64,000 bases of DNA, taken from assembly GCF_003555545.1 (NCBI RefSeq), contig NZ_CP032157.1, forward strand, positions 5,646,546 through 5,710,545, given 5' to 3'. Shown in pieces: positions 50,099-60,131 of this stretch. Position 1 is the first letter of the stretch. Every line of letters begins with the position of its first letter. Below the pieces are notes generated by a model. It did not search any database. It was not told the DNA's origin and saw only the letters and a program-made list of their open reading frames with translations. A program made the position numbers and the translations under genes. Origin of the DNA: Paraflavitalea soli. GTDB taxonomy: Bacteria; Bacteroidota; Bacteroidia; Chitinophagales; Chitinophagaceae.

Positions 50099-51422
50099 AA
50101 GCCTACTGCTACTGTTCCTGACGGGCCTGGCTGTTCATTATTCGACAGCGCAGGAGACGCAACACGCATTTTCTGCACGGCAAGCCGTTGACTATGCCCT
50201 GAAGAACAGCAGCCGGGTGAAAAATGCATTGACAGATATTAAAATACAGTTACAAACGAACCGGGAAGTAACATCGGCTGCGCTGCCAAAGCTTGATGGT
50301 TTTGTTTCAGGTACGAATTACATGGACATTCCTACGCAATTGATACCCGGTGAATTCTTTCAACAACCGGGTACATATATACCTGTACAGTTTGGCACAC
50401 GGTACAATGTGTTGTATGGTGTGGAACTGAAACAACTACTTTTTGACGGGCAGGTGTTTGTTGGCCTGCAGGCGCGCGATGCTTCTATTGAATATGCCAA
50501 CCTGAATGTGGCGGTAACGACGGAGGTGATCAAGGCCAATGTTTATAAGATCTATTATCAGCTGGTAGTAGGTAAAAAACAGATCGAGGTCTTTGATATT
50601 AATATTGCACGGACGGAAAAGCTTTTACATGATACGCGTGAATTGTTTAAAAACGGTTTCCAGGAAAAGCTGGACATGGACAAGGTATCGGTAAACCTAT
50701 CGAACCTCCGGACCGAGAAGCTAAAAATAGAGAACCGGTTAAAGACAGGCAATGTAGCGCTGAAGTACCTGATGGGCATGCCCATCAAGGAAAACCTGAT
50801 CTTGACAGATACGGTGAATGAAGCGGTCATCAAAGAAGACCTGCTGAGCCCTGACAGCCTTCAATTTGAAAACAGGAAGGAGTACCAGCTGCTGAAATCT
50901 CTTGAAAAGCTAAATACTTACAATATTAAACGGTACAGAATGAGCTATCTGCCAACGGTTTCATTGACCGGCGGCTATAGTCAGAATGCACAGCGGAACA
51001 AGTTTAACTTTTTTAAAAGTGGTGAGCCCTGGTTTAAATCCACGTCTATCGGCGTGCGGATCGATGTGCCGATCTTTGACGGTTTTGCCAAGGATTCGCG
51101 TATCAAGTCGGCCCGGTTAGAACTGGAAAAGACGCAAACCAATATCGCTGACCTGAAGAACAATATAGCGAGTGAGATTGATACGGCCCGTATCAGTTTG
51201 CAGAATGCGCTGGTTACGATGGACGCTCAAAAAACGAACATGGAGCTGGCGGAACAGGTATACAATCAAACGAAGTTGAAGTATGAGCAGGGTCTGGGTT
51301 CAAACCTTGAAGTGACGAATGCAGAAGCGGACCTTAAAACGGCACAGAACAACTATTTCTCTTCGCTATATGACGCAGTAGTAGCCAAAATAGAATACCT
51401 GCGGGCAACGGGACGATTATAA
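50070..51422 (+). CDS. TolC-family outer membrane efflux protein
   Basis: A 450-residue outer-membrane channel. A signal peptide (LLLLFLTGLAVHYSTAQ) is followed by two outer-membrane-factor repeats with long coiled helices (SARQAVDYALKNSSRVKNAL; LEVTNAEADLKTAQNNYFSS), the second copy near residue 320. The start at 50070 lies inside the TetR gene, so translation is coupled. Exit duct of the tripartite pump encoded by the operon. Confidence 0.92.
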   Translation: MRPYQVRRSKSLLLLFLTGLAVHYSTAQETQHAFSARQAVDYALKNSSRVKNALTDIKIQLQTNREVTSAALPKLDGFVSGTNYMDIPTQLIPGEFFQQPGTYIPVQFGTRYNVLYGVELKQLLFDGQVFVGLQARDASIEYANLNVAVTTEVIKANVYKIYYQLVVGKKQIEVFDINIARTEKLLHDTRELFKNGFQEKLDMDKVSVNLSNLRTEKLKIENRLKTGNVALKYLMGMPIKENLILTDTVNEAVIKEDLLSPDSLQFENRKEYQLLKSLEKLNTYNIKRYRMSYLPTVSLTGGYSQNAQRNKFNFFKSGEPWFKSTSIGVRIDVPIFDGFAKDSRIKSARLELEKTQTNIADLKNNIASEIDTARISLQNALVTMDAQKTNMELAEQVYNQTKLKYEQGLGSNLEVTNAEADLKTAQNNYFSSLYDAVVAKIEYLRATGRL

Positions 51423-51464
51423 TTTAACCATTACAACCTAATTAATAGCATTAAAAAACGAATC

Positions 51465-52640
51465 ATGAAAACGATGTATAGATTAAGCGCTTTGGCCCTG
51501 GTATTGGTGCTGGCTGCCTGCGGCGCATCGTCTGGCGATAATAAAAACCTGGCGGAGAAAAAAAAGGAGCTGGAAGGGTTGAAGAAAGAGCAGAAGGAGC
51601 TGAACGTTAAGATCGATTCACTGGAAGCATTGATCTCCAGGCTTGATACTTCTGCCGTGAAGGAAGAGAAGACGAAACTGGTAACACTGAGCCCATTGAA
51701 GCCGGGCAACTTTGTTCATTACATTGACCTGAAGGGAAGTATTGATGCGCAAAATATTGCGTATGTGACCCCACGTGGAGCGGGGGGCCAGGTAAAGGCT
51801 ATTTATGTGAAGCAAGGGGACAATGTACGCAAAGGGCAATTGGTGATGAAACTGGATGATCCGTTGACGCAACAACAGATTGAACAGCAAAGGATAGCGC
51901 TCAACCTGGCACAAACCACGTACGAGCGCCGTAAGAATCTTTGGGATCAAAAGATCGGTACTGAGATAGAGTTGCTGAACGCGAAGGCAAATGTTGAAAG
52001 TATCCAAAAACAAATAGCGCTGTTGACAGAGCAACAAGACCTGTCGAATGTATTTGCTGAAATAAGCGGCGTAGCTGACCAGGTAAATATCAAGGTGGGT
52101 GAGTTTTTCAGTGTTCAATCGGCGACTGACCCTAACAGGCCTGCTATCCGGATCGTGAATACGAATGACCTGAAGATAGTAACGCAGGTTCCTGAAAATT
52201 ACCTGGGCCGGGTAGGTGTGGGCAGTAATTTACTGGTGACGTTGCCTGAGCTGGCGAACGATACCATACGGGCACGTGTTGGTGTAGCGGGCAAGGTCAT
52301 TGATCCGAATACACGTTCTTTCTATGTAGAAGCAAAAATACCAGCCGGCAAGCAACTTCGTCCCAACCAATTGGCGATGGTGCGCATACAGGATTATGCC
52401 TCTCCCAATGCTATGACGATACCGGTAGCCACTATTCAAAGTGATGAAAAAGGCAAGTTCGTGATGGTAGGTGTGCAGGAAAACAACAAGCTGGTGGCCA
52501 GGAAAAAAGCCATCGTTATTGGTGAAGCATACGGTGATAAACTGGAAGTAAAAAGTGGGTTACAACCCGGTGATCAGTTGATCACAGAAGGATTCCAGGG
52601 ATTGTATGACGGGCAATATCTCACCACGGAAGTTAAATAG
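51465..52640 (+). CDS. RND efflux periplasmic adaptor (MFP)
   Basis: A 391-residue lipoprotein (lipobox in LVLAACGASS). A short N-terminal coiled coil (EKKKELEGLKKEQKELNVKI) precedes the HlyD/AcrA lipoyl halves (IYVKQGDNVRKGQLVMKLDD), an alpha hairpin, a beta-barrel (VNTNDLKIVTQVPENYLG) and a membrane-proximal domain ending LQPGDQLITEGFQGL. It bridges the permease and the TolC-like channel. 42 bp separate it from the channel gene. Confidence 0.93.
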   Translation: MKTMYRLSALALVLVLAACGASSGDNKNLAEKKKELEGLKKEQKELNVKIDSLEALISRLDTSAVKEEKTKLVTLSPLKPGNFVHYIDLKGSIDAQNIAYVTPRGAGGQVKAIYVKQGDNVRKGQLVMKLDDPLTQQQIEQQRIALNLAQTTYERRKNLWDQKIGTEIELLNAKANVESIQKQIALLTEQQDLSNVFAEISGVADQVNIKVGEFFSVQSATDPNRPAIRIVNTNDLKIVTQVPENYLGRVGVGSNLLVTLPELANDTIRARVGVAGKVIDPNTRSFYVEAKIPAGKQLRPNQLAMVRIQDYASPNAMTIPVATIQSDEKGKFVMVGVQENNKLVARKKAIVIGEAYGDKLEVKSGLQPGDQLITEGFQGLYDGQYLTTEVK

Positions 52641-52693
52641 AGAACAGGTTAGAAAGACGGCCAAGACGATTCAACAATTCTTAAATCAATCTT

Positions 52694-55600
52694 ATGAGTG
52701 TTCTGGAAAATATAACGGGGAAGTTTAAAAATTTCGGACCAACTACCTGGAGTATTAAAAACAAGACTTCGATCTACCTGCTGATGCTGATCGTGAGCGG
52801 GATCGGATTATTCCAGTTTGTTACGCTGCCCAAAGAGCAGTTTCCCGATATTGTGATCCCCACGATTTATGTTCAAACGATCTATGTAGGTAACTCGCCT
52901 AAAGATATTGAGAACCTGGTGACGCAGCCTATTGAAAAGCAGATCAAAGGGATCACTGGCGCCAAGATCAATAAAGTAACAAGCACTTCGGTACAGGATT
53001 ATTCGGCGATCACGGTAGAATTTGGCACGGATGTAAAAACGGATATAGCGCTGCAAAAAGTAAAGGATGCGGTGGATAAGGCGAAGCCGGATCTGCCTAC
53101 AGACCTTACTGAAGAACCATCAACGATGGAGGTAAGTTTTTCGGACCAGCCGATCATGTATGTGAATGTGAGTGGTAATTATGATGTGGTAAAGCTGAAG
53201 GAGTATGCGGATGACCTGCAAGACAGGTTGGAGGAGTTATCACAGATCAACCGGGTAGACCTGGTAGGCGCTCCTGAGCGGGAGTTCCAGATCAATGTAG
53301 ACAATTACCGTATGCAAAGTGCAGGGGTGACATTTGACGATATTGCGAATGCGGTATCGCGTGAAAACATGGACATATCGGGCGGTATGCTGGATGTGGG
53401 TGAAACAAAAAGGAACCTGCAATTAAAGGGTCAGTTTAAAACGGCTTTTGATATTGAGAAGGTGATCATCCGGAATACGAAGGGAGCGGCTATTTACCTC
53501 AAAGACATTGCCTCGATCAAAGATACTATTAAGGACAAAGAGAGTTATGCGCGGCTGAACGGAAAGAATGTGATCACGCTGAATATCATCAAACGTGCGG
53601 GCGAGAACCTGATCGAAACTTCGGATGACATCAAGAAGGTGGTAGACGAGATGAAGGCGGATCAGTTTCCCAAAGACCTGAATGTAGTGATCACAGGGGA
53701 CCTGAGCAAGGCTACACGTACCTCCTTTAATGAGTTGGTGAATACGATTGTGATCGGTTTCTTGCTGGTACTGGTCATCCTGATGTTCTTTATGGGTGTC
53801 ACAAATGCGTTCTTCGTGGCCTTGTCTGTGCCACTGAGTATGTTTGTTGCCTTCATCTTCTTACCGGCAGCTGACCTGATCGTGGGATCGCATGTAACGT
53901 TGAACTTTATCGTGCTATTTGCGCTGCTGTTTGGACTGGGGATTATTGTGGATGATGCGATCGTAGTGATCGAGAATACGCACCGGATCTTTGTGCAGTC
54001 GCAAGGCAAGATCAATACGGAGCGATCGGCCATGATGGCAGCCGGAGAGGTATTTATACCAGTATTAGCCGGTACCTTAACGACGCTGGCGCCCTTCGTG
54101 CCGCTGCTTTTCTGGCCGGGCATTATTGGTAAGTTTATGATCTACCTGCCTACGATGCTGATCTTTACGTTGACAGCCTCTTTGATCGTGGCTTTCATCA
54201 TGAACCCTGTATTTGCGGTAGACTTCATGAACCATCCGGAAGGGGATCATAAAAAGTCGAGGCTGGACATTTTCCGGAAACCATTTTTATGGATCGCCCT
54301 GGGGGTAGGCATCGTGCTGGATATCTCGGGCTTTACCTTCCTTGGCAATCTTTTGATCTTTATTGTACTGTTGATCCTGCTGAACCATTTTGTATTGGAC
54401 CGGCTGATCCATGGTTTCCAAAACCGTGCGTTGCCCTGGATCATGGGACATTATGAAACTTTGCTGAGGTGGGCATTGAATGGATGGAAACCGGTATGGT
54501 TGTTATTGGCCACTTTCGGATTGCTGATCTTTTCGTTTATGTTCTTTGGGGCACGGAATGTGCCGGTGGTGTTTTTTCCCACTGGTGACCCGAACCAGAT
54601 CTATGTATACCTGAAGTTGCCGGTAGGTACGGATGTGGATTATACGGACTCCGTGGCCAAGACATTGGAAAAGCGCGTATATAAAGTGCTGGACATGGAA
54701 AATGGTAAAGAGAACCCGGTGGTGGAGAGTGTGATCACGAATATTGCAGTGGGCGCCAGCGATCCCATGAGTGGAGACCGGAGCACCAGGCCTGAACTGG
54801 GACGTATACAGGTATCTTTTGTAGAATTTGAAAAGCGGCATGGAAAAGCGACGGCGCCTTACCTGGATGAGATCCGGAAGGTGGTAAAAGGCATTCCGGG
54901 CGCTGAGTTGTCGGTTAACCAGGAGCAGGGCGGCCCTCCTACTGAGCCACCTATCAATATTGAAATAGCGAGCGAGAATTTTGATGACCTGATCAAAACA
55001 GGGGTAGCCTTGAAAAACTACCTGGATTCGATCCAGACACCTGGTGTGGAAGAATTGAAAATGGATATTGACCTTACGAATCCTGAGATTACGCTCACGG
55101 TTGACCGGGAAAGGGCCATGATGGAAGGGGTTTCTTCGGCGCAAATAGGTATGTCTATCAGGACTGCTGTCTTTGGCCGGGAAGTATCCAAAATAAAAGA
55201 TGGAGAGGATGAGTATAAGATCCAATTGCGGAATGAACAGCTTCAGCGCAAAAGCCTGGGTGACCTGATGAACATGAATATTACGTTCCAGGACATGGCA
55301 TCTGGCGGCAAGCTGAAACATGTGCCGATCAGCTCGCTGGTAAAACTGGATTATACGAGTACTTTGGGAAGTGTAAAACGCAAGAATCAGAAGCGAATGA
55401 TCACACTGACCTCGAATGTGCTATTGACGCAAGGCTACACGCCTACAGCCGTGAATGAAGAATTGAAAGGGCATATTGCTGACTTCAAGAAGCGGCCACC
55501 CAGTGTAACGATACGGCAAACGGGTGAAGGAGAACAACAGGCTGAGACGGGCGCCTTCCTAGGAAAAGCACTTGTGATTGCACTGTTCCTGATATTGCTG

Positions 55601-56278
55601 ATCCTGGTGATCCAGTTCAACTCGATCAGTAAGTCGGTGATCATTTTAACGGAGATCATATTCAGTGTAATTGGCGTACTGTTTGGGTTTGGTATTACAC
55701 GTATGGAGGTATCGGTGGTGATGACGGGTATTGGTATTGTGGGGCTGGCGGGTATTGTGGTAAAGAACGGTATCCTGGTGATCGAATTTGCGGATGAGTT
55801 ACGCTCACGCGGTGTAAAAACGCGTGAGGCGGTCATCCAGGCGGGCAAAACGCGGATCATTCCTGTGTTGCTGACTGCTGTGGCTGCGATCCTTGGTCTG
55901 ATACCGCTGGCGATTGGATTCAATATTGATTTCGTTAAGATGTTCAGTGAGCTGAATCCAAATATCTTCTTTGGTGGAGACAATGCGGTGTTCTGGAAAC
56001 CATTGTCCTGGACGATCATCTTTGGTCTTGCCTTTGCCTTCTTTATGACGCTGGTAATTGTGCCGAGTATGTACCTGATCGCAGAAAGGCTGAAGCGGCC
56101 TATGCGGCGGATGTATGGTGGCAAGTGGATCTCGTTCCTGGGCATTCCGCCGCTCACCTTTGTATTTATGCCGCTGATGCTGATCACGATGATCGTACAT
56201 CGCTTTGACAAGGCCAGGCGCCGTCGGAAGCTCTCTGATAAACGTGTAAATGAAGCATTTATAGGCAGCTGGTTCTAA
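52694..56278 (+). CDS. RND efflux permease (HAE1/AcrB type)
   Basis: A 1194-residue proton-driven inner-membrane transporter. It has the N-terminal helix before FVTLPKEQFPDIVIP, porter domains, and the proton-relay acidic pair in LGIIVDDAIVVIENTHRIF. A second membrane half contains VMTGIGIVGLAGIVVKNG. It is longer than AcrB (about 1050) because of an extra segment around residues 510-590, with two more hydrophobic stretches (FLWIALGVGIVLDISGFTF, LLIFIVLLILLNHFVL) between the two halves. This insertion is seen in other Bacteroidota members. The substrate range is unknown. Confidence 0.93.
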   Translation: MSVLENITGKFKNFGPTTWSIKNKTSIYLLMLIVSGIGLFQFVTLPKEQFPDIVIPTIYVQTIYVGNSPKDIENLVTQPIEKQIKGITGAKINKVTSTSVQDYSAITVEFGTDVKTDIALQKVKDAVDKAKPDLPTDLTEEPSTMEVSFSDQPIMYVNVSGNYDVVKLKEYADDLQDRLEELSQINRVDLVGAPEREFQINVDNYRMQSAGVTFDDIANAVSRENMDISGGMLDVGETKRNLQLKGQFKTAFDIEKVIIRNTKGAAIYLKDIASIKDTIKDKESYARLNGKNVITLNIIKRAGENLIETSDDIKKVVDEMKADQFPKDLNVVITGDLSKATRTSFNELVNTIVIGFLLVLVILMFFMGVTNAFFVALSVPLSMFVAFIFLPAADLIVGSHVTLNFIVLFALLFGLGIIVDDAIVVIENTHRIFVQSQGKINTERSAMMAAGEVFIPVLAGTLTTLAPFVPLLFWPGIIGKFMIYLPTMLIFTLTASLIVAFIMNPVFAVDFMNHPEGDHKKSRLDIFRKPFLWIALGVGIVLDISGFTFLGNLLIFIVLLILLNHFVLDRLIHGFQNRALPWIMGHYETLLRWALNGWKPVWLLLATFGLLIFSFMFFGARNVPVVFFPTGDPNQIYVYLKLPVGTDVDYTDSVAKTLEKRVYKVLDMENGKENPVVESVITNIAVGASDPMSGDRSTRPELGRIQVSFVEFEKRHGKATAPYLDEIRKVVKGIPGAELSVNQEQGGPPTEPPINIEIASENFDDLIKTGVALKNYLDSIQTPGVEELKMDIDLTNPEITLTVDRERAMMEGVSSAQIGMSIRTAVFGREVSKIKDGEDEYKIQLRNEQLQRKSLGDLMNMNITFQDMASGGKLKHVPISSLVKLDYTSTLGSVKRKNQKRMITLTSNVLLTQGYTPTAVNEELKGHIADFKKRPPSVTIRQTGEGEQQAETGAFLGKALVIALFLILLILVIQFNSISKSVIILTEIIFSVIGVLFGFGITRMEVSVVMTGIGIVGLAGIVVKNGILVIEFADELRSRGVKTREAVIQAGKTRIIPVLLTAVAAILGLIPLAIGFNIDFVKMFSELNPNIFFGGDNAVFWKPLSWTIIFGLAFAFFMTLVIVPSMYLIAERLKRPMRRMYGGKWISFLGIPPLTFVFMPLMLITMIVHRFDKARRRRKLSDKRVNEAFIGSWF

Positions 56279-56303
56279 CTATAAACTGTTTGCATTATAC
56301 CAG

Positions 56304-56338
56304 GAGGGTTTAGCGAAAATGGCTAAACCCTCTTTTTT
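56304..56338 (+). terminator. Terminator of the efflux operon
   Basis: GAGGGTTTAGC (56304-56314) and GCTAAACCCTC (56322-56332) form a perfect 11-bp stem with a 7-nt loop and six T, 26 nt after the permease stop. Confidence 0.93.
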
Positions 56339-56437
56339 ATTGCAAGGCTTGTAATATTTCGCAGTTTTTACTACTTATTATGTACCAGGTAAATGAGCCT
56401 GTTCACTTAATTTTGAAATAAATAATTGACTATTAAT

Positions 56438-57232
56438 ATGAAAACGAATCACGAAATAGATTATCGCATTTATGGTGAAGAGATGCAGTATGTGGAAGTG
56501 GAACTGGACCCCAATGAAACGGCGGTAGCTGAAAGCGGCGCCTTTATGATGATGGATGATGGTATCCAGATGCAAACGATGTTTGGCGATGGTTCGCAAC
56601 CGCAGCAAGGGCTGTTGGGCAAACTGATGTCGGCAGGTAAACGCATCCTTACGGGTGAAAGTTTATTTATGACAGCCTTTACGAATGTGGGCCAGGGCAA
56701 AAAGCGTGTAAGCTTTGCCTCGCCTTATCCCGGTAAGATCATTCCATTGGACCTGTCGAAATATGATGGCAAGATCGTAGCGCAAAAGGACTCTTTCCTG
56801 TGTGCAGCCAAAGGTGTTTCGATCGGCATTGAATTGCAGCGGAAACTGGGTACTGGTTTATTTGGCGGAGAAGGTTTCATCATGCAAAAGCTGGAGGGTG
56901 ATGGAATGGCTTTTGTACATGCTGGTGGCCACGTATTTGAAAAGACCTTGCAGCCTGGTGAGTTTTTACGGATCGATACGGGTTGTCTTGTAGCGTATAC
57001 CAGAAACATCAATTATGATATCCAGTTTGTAGGTGGTATTAAGAATACCATCTTCGGTGGAGAAGGATTGTTCTTCGCCACGCTGCGTGGACCTGGTAAG
57101 GTATGGATCCAAACGCTACCCATCAGTCGCCTGGCAGGCCGAATTCTGGCTTATGGTACTTATAAGCGCAAAGAAGAAGGCAGTATCTTAGGGGGGTTGG
57201 GGAATATGCTGGATGGGGATGGCTGGAAGTAG
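56438..57232 (+). CDS. TIGR00266/AIM24 family protein
   Basis: A 264-residue protein of the AIM24 family, a double beta-barrel fold with unknown biochemical role. Family text: YVEVELDPNETAVAESGAFM, then SLFMTAFTNVGQGKKRVSFA, KDSFLCAAKGVSIGIELQ and a C-terminal Gly-rich tail (GSILGGLGNMLDGDGWK). The ATG at 56438 is used; an in-frame TTG at 56426 is less likely. It lies alone between terminators. Confidence 0.87.
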   Translation: MKTNHEIDYRIYGEEMQYVEVELDPNETAVAESGAFMMMDDGIQMQTMFGDGSQPQQGLLGKLMSAGKRILTGESLFMTAFTNVGQGKKRVSFASPYPGKIIPLDLSKYDGKIVAQKDSFLCAAKGVSIGIELQRKLGTGLFGGEGFIMQKLEGDGMAFVHAGGHVFEKTLQPGEFLRIDTGCLVAYTRNINYDIQFVGGIKNTIFGGEGLFFATLRGPGKVWIQTLPISRLAGRILAYGTYKRKEEGSILGGLGNMLDGDGWK

Positions 57233-57241
57233 GAGGAAGCA

Positions 57242-57269
57242 AGAATATAGAATCCAGCATTTAGAAGTT
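57242..57269. repeat. 7-nt-period array after the AIM24-like gene
   Basis: Heptamers AGAATAT, AGAATCC, AGCATTT, AGAAGTT, starting 10 bp after the stop codon. Same unit family as at 33805, 34965 and 61172. Confidence 0.5.
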
Positions 57270-57299
57270 GTTGATATTTGGACTCGTTGATTAACATTA

Positions 57300-57338
57300 A
57301 AAGCCCGTTTTGCACCTTCGCAAAACGGGCTTTCTTTA
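57300..57338. terminator. Bidirectional terminator between convergent genes
   Basis: AAAGCCCGTTTTGC and GCAAAACGGGCTTT form a 14-bp perfect stem with loop ACCTTC. T-rich tails are present on the right and A-rich sequence on the left, so it serves both strands. Confidence 0.9.
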
Positions 57339-57354
57339 TGAGGTAATAAGTTTC

Positions 57355-58719
57355 TTAATATTTGTTCCGGATGCTGGTGATGAAGGCTTCCACACTACGT
57401 CTTACAGCTACGGCATTGCCATTGTGGTTGTTGACGAGCACAGAGAAAATGACGAGTTTATTTTTATGGGTATACAGGTAACCGCTTAAGGCCACGACGC
57501 CCGACAAGGTACCGGTTTTAGCATAAATATACCCGCTGTCTTTTTTATAGAAGCTGCCGAGGGTGCCGGTACCTCCTGTAGGGAAAATGTTTTTCAGGCG
57601 ATCCATCCCAAACTGCTCCCGCATTTTATTGAGAATGGCCACAAATGTCTGTGGAGTGAACAGGTTGTACCGGCTTAATCCGCTGCCATCCACCCAACGG
57701 GGCACCTGTGGCAGGTCGGCCAGGTCGGTCTTTAATAGGGTATCGATAATCAGCCGGTCGCTCATGAGTCCAAGTTTCTGGTTGCTCACCATGAGGAGGG
57801 ATTGTTCTGCATAGAAATTATCGCTGCGATACATCATGGGCCGCAGCAAGGAATCGGTAGGCTGGGAATGTATGGCCCGGGGCTGCTGACTGCGGATCAT
57901 TGGCTGCAGGTTGCGGGTTGATCTCCAGGCTTTGTAGTTCACTTCTTTGTGGAGAGTATCAGGCAATAGTTCGAGGGCAGATTGAATACCATGGGTGACA
58001 AAAGGTACTTCCTGTTCTTTCTTTTTCTCGGTGCTCTGGGAAATATGAAAAACATTCTCGGCCTGATCGCGCTCTACATAGAAACTCTTTCTGGCGGTGT
58101 CACCATCAAAGCGCACTTTCCAGTCTACCTCGGGAATGGAATAAACGGAAGGGCTGGGGGCAAAGAGAGGGTCTTCATTTTGCACGCCCTGTGCTGCTTC
58201 CTGTACCCAGCGGATGGTATTGCCAAATACGGGGAGGGCGCTGCGTTCGGCCATATAGCTTTCATTGTAATCGCTCCATCCCCATCCTGAGCCCAGGGAC
58301 CTGTCTTTCCAGTTCTGGTCTGTGATGTAGACATTTTTGGTAGTCTTTTGGAGGAACTCTATTACAGGTTGTTTTTTGAATTCGGGATGTAACAGGGTGG
58401 GATCGCCGGCAGGCAAGAGGAAAACAGCGGTATCATTTTCCAGGTAATGCATGCCTGTGAGGCTATCGCCCAGGTATTTTAAGGCAGCGAAACATGTAAC
58501 AATCTTGGTATTGGATGCAGGCACAAAGTATTTATCGCCCTGGTAATTGTACAGGTACTTGTTGTCGGTAACATCAAAAAGGCTGATACCGATATGCGCC
58601 CTGCTGATGGAAGGATCTTGCAGGATAGATTGATGTACTTGTTTATTAATAGCTTTCTGCGGAGAACAGGCCGCAAAAACCAGCACTGACAAGAGAAAAT
58701 ACCCGGTTCTTTTTTTCAT
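57355..58719 (-). CDS. dacB: D-alanyl-D-alanine carboxypeptidase/endopeptidase (PBP4 type)
   Basis: A 454-residue exported peptidoglycan hydrolase with the start of a lipoprotein-like signal (FLLSVLVFAACSP). The three penicillin-binding motifs are present: SxxK in PASNTKIVTCF, SxN in YRSDNFYAEQ, and KTG in YAKTGTLSGVVALSG. Shorter insert domains than in E. coli DacB are normal for this phylum. It trims D-Ala or cleaves cross-links in the periplasm. Monocistronic. Confidence 0.92.
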   Translation of the reverse strand: MKKRTGYFLLSVLVFAACSPQKAINKQVHQSILQDPSISRAHIGISLFDVTDNKYLYNYQGDKYFVPASNTKIVTCFAALKYLGDSLTGMHYLENDTAVFLLPAGDPTLLHPEFKKQPVIEFLQKTTKNVYITDQNWKDRSLGSGWGWSDYNESYMAERSALPVFGNTIRWVQEAAQGVQNEDPLFAPSPSVYSIPEVDWKVRFDGDTARKSFYVERDQAENVFHISQSTEKKKEQEVPFVTHGIQSALELLPDTLHKEVNYKAWRSTRNLQPMIRSQQPRAIHSQPTDSLLRPMMYRSDNFYAEQSLLMVSNQKLGLMSDRLIIDTLLKTDLADLPQVPRWVDGSGLSRYNLFTPQTFVAILNKMREQFGMDRLKNIFPTGGTGTLGSFYKKDSGYIYAKTGTLSGVVALSGYLYTHKNKLVIFSVLVNNHNGNAVAVRRSVEAFITSIRNKY

Positions 58720-58835
58720 AGCTCAATATACACCAATGTGTGAATCCCACAAGGCAGGACAGGTTGGCGCCACTATGAAATGCAGGAATGGATCTTTTCC
58801 ATAAAGTGCTGTACAATAATTGAGGGATTTACAAC

Positions 58836-59972
58836 TTATTCTCTTTCCTGTGCCCGCAGCCATCTTTCAGGTATTTCATTGCGGCCGGCCAATAAATAAT
58901 CCTTATAGGAGCAAGGGATGAATTTTTTATCGGGCAACTGCATCCACCAGCGACCTGTTTTTTTGCTTTGGAGGAATACGGACTCTATTTCGGCAAAGGC
59001 CATGTGGAACTCATTGAAGGAGTCTTTTTCCTCTACCTGCGCTTCACGTTTACCCCGGCTGCGGCCATCTACGAGGTACCACAGCATGTGGCTGATCTGT
59101 TTGGCGGTGAGTGCTTCTTTGTCTTTAGAAGGCAGATAGCCATATATGCCGATGGTGCTGATATTTGTGCTCATGCCTGCATACCGCATGAGAACGCATG
59201 CATCTTCCCCATTTAATCCATTTGGAGTGATGGTATTGGCAGGCGCGAAAGCATTGGCAATGGCGGAAATGTCAAAGCTCAGGAGCTGGCTGTTGCGAAT
59301 AACGGGCTCCATTTCCTCAATTTGTTCCTTGACCATTCCTACACGGAAACAATCAAAGCGCAGCTTATCCATGGTTTCAAGCATATGGGGATGTACATAA
59401 TAGCTCTGGAAACCGATATGGTTATAATGACGGATAAAGTTGGGCTCGCCGGTGAGCATTTCCATGAGGAAGTTCTGATCGCGCTGCAGGGAATCCATGG
59501 AAAGGTCTATAAGGGCATCGATGCATACGGCATCAATGACCCTTTTTTGATCGGCGTACATGCCATATTGGGCCAGGGTAAGATCATGCGAGCCACCGAG
59601 TATGACCACCATTTTACCGGCAGCGGTCAGTTCGGCCAGTACCGTTTTGAGTGCGGCATAGGTATCTTTTAGGGAAGCTCCCTTTTTAATGTTACCGATA
59701 TCGGCAATTGAAACGTCCTGGTGCCAGTAAAAGAGCTGGTAAAATTCGGCGCGGATCGCGTCGGAAGCCAGTTGCCGGGATGGAGGTATTCCGGCACCTC
59801 TGGTTTCGCCACAACCTACCAATACGATATCTACCCCGGTCAGATCGGGCATTTCCTCTTCATATACCTGAAGGATCTTACCCATCTGCCCATCTTTATA
59901 TGATTCATCCTGCGCCAGTACTGCCCTGTTTACAGGCTCGAGGAAATCAACGATATTAAACATATCCGACAT
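58836..59972 (-). CDS. Arginase-fold protein, annotated formimidoylglutamase-like, metal ligands altered
   Basis: A 378-residue ureohydrolase-fold protein. The first ligand region reads VILGGSHDLT (His kept). The second is CIDALIDLS, where active enzymes have I-D-A-H-x-D (His replaced by Leu). The third is LSFDISAIANAFAP instead of S-F-D-x-D-x-x-D-P. The binuclear manganese site is therefore incomplete, and the protein is probably not a hydrolase of the classical kind. Bacteroidota have a family with this feature that is usually annotated formimidoylglutamase. The start at 59972 (MSDMFNIVDFLEPVN) fits the family; TATCTTGC on this strand ends 4 nt upstream. Confidence 0.75.
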   Translation of the reverse strand: MSDMFNIVDFLEPVNRAVLAQDESYKDGQMGKILQVYEEEMPDLTGVDIVLVGCGETRGAGIPPSRQLASDAIRAEFYQLFYWHQDVSIADIGNIKKGASLKDTYAALKTVLAELTAAGKMVVILGGSHDLTLAQYGMYADQKRVIDAVCIDALIDLSMDSLQRDQNFLMEMLTGEPNFIRHYNHIGFQSYYVHPHMLETMDKLRFDCFRVGMVKEQIEEMEPVIRNSQLLSFDISAIANAFAPANTITPNGLNGEDACVLMRYAGMSTNISTIGIYGYLPSKDKEALTAKQISHMLWYLVDGRSRGKREAQVEEKDSFNEFHMAFAEIESVFLQSKKTGRWWMQLPDKKFIPCSYKDYLLAGRNEIPERWLRAQERE

Positions 59973-59983
59973 GGGCGCAAGAT

Positions 59984-60118
59984 AGTCCGAAAGTCGGAAA
60001 AGTCCGAAAGTCGGCATGGTGAAGCAGCCAAAAGCCGGCAAGTGCGGAGGTCAGCATGACCGGAATCCCGTCCTATTCCGGACTTTACCAAGTTCCGGAC
60101 TTTTCGGTCTTCCTTCAT
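59984..60118. repeat. AGTCCGA/AAGTCGG repeats between arginase-like gene and pheS
   Basis: Heptamers AGTCCGA-AAGTCGG occur twice (59984-59997 and 60001-60014). Reverse-complementary CCGGACTTT and CCGGACTTTTCGG occur at 60077-60090 and 60094-60108, so the two sides can pair into a long hairpin. It lies in a divergent promoter region. Confidence 0.5.
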
Positions 60119-60126
60119 TATCTTTG
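60119..60126 (+). promoter_or_regulatory. -7 box abutting pheS
   Basis: TATCTTTG ends 5 nt before the ATG at 60132, predicting a leaderless or nearly leaderless mRNA. Confidence 0.6.
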
Positions 60127-60131
60127 CCAGT

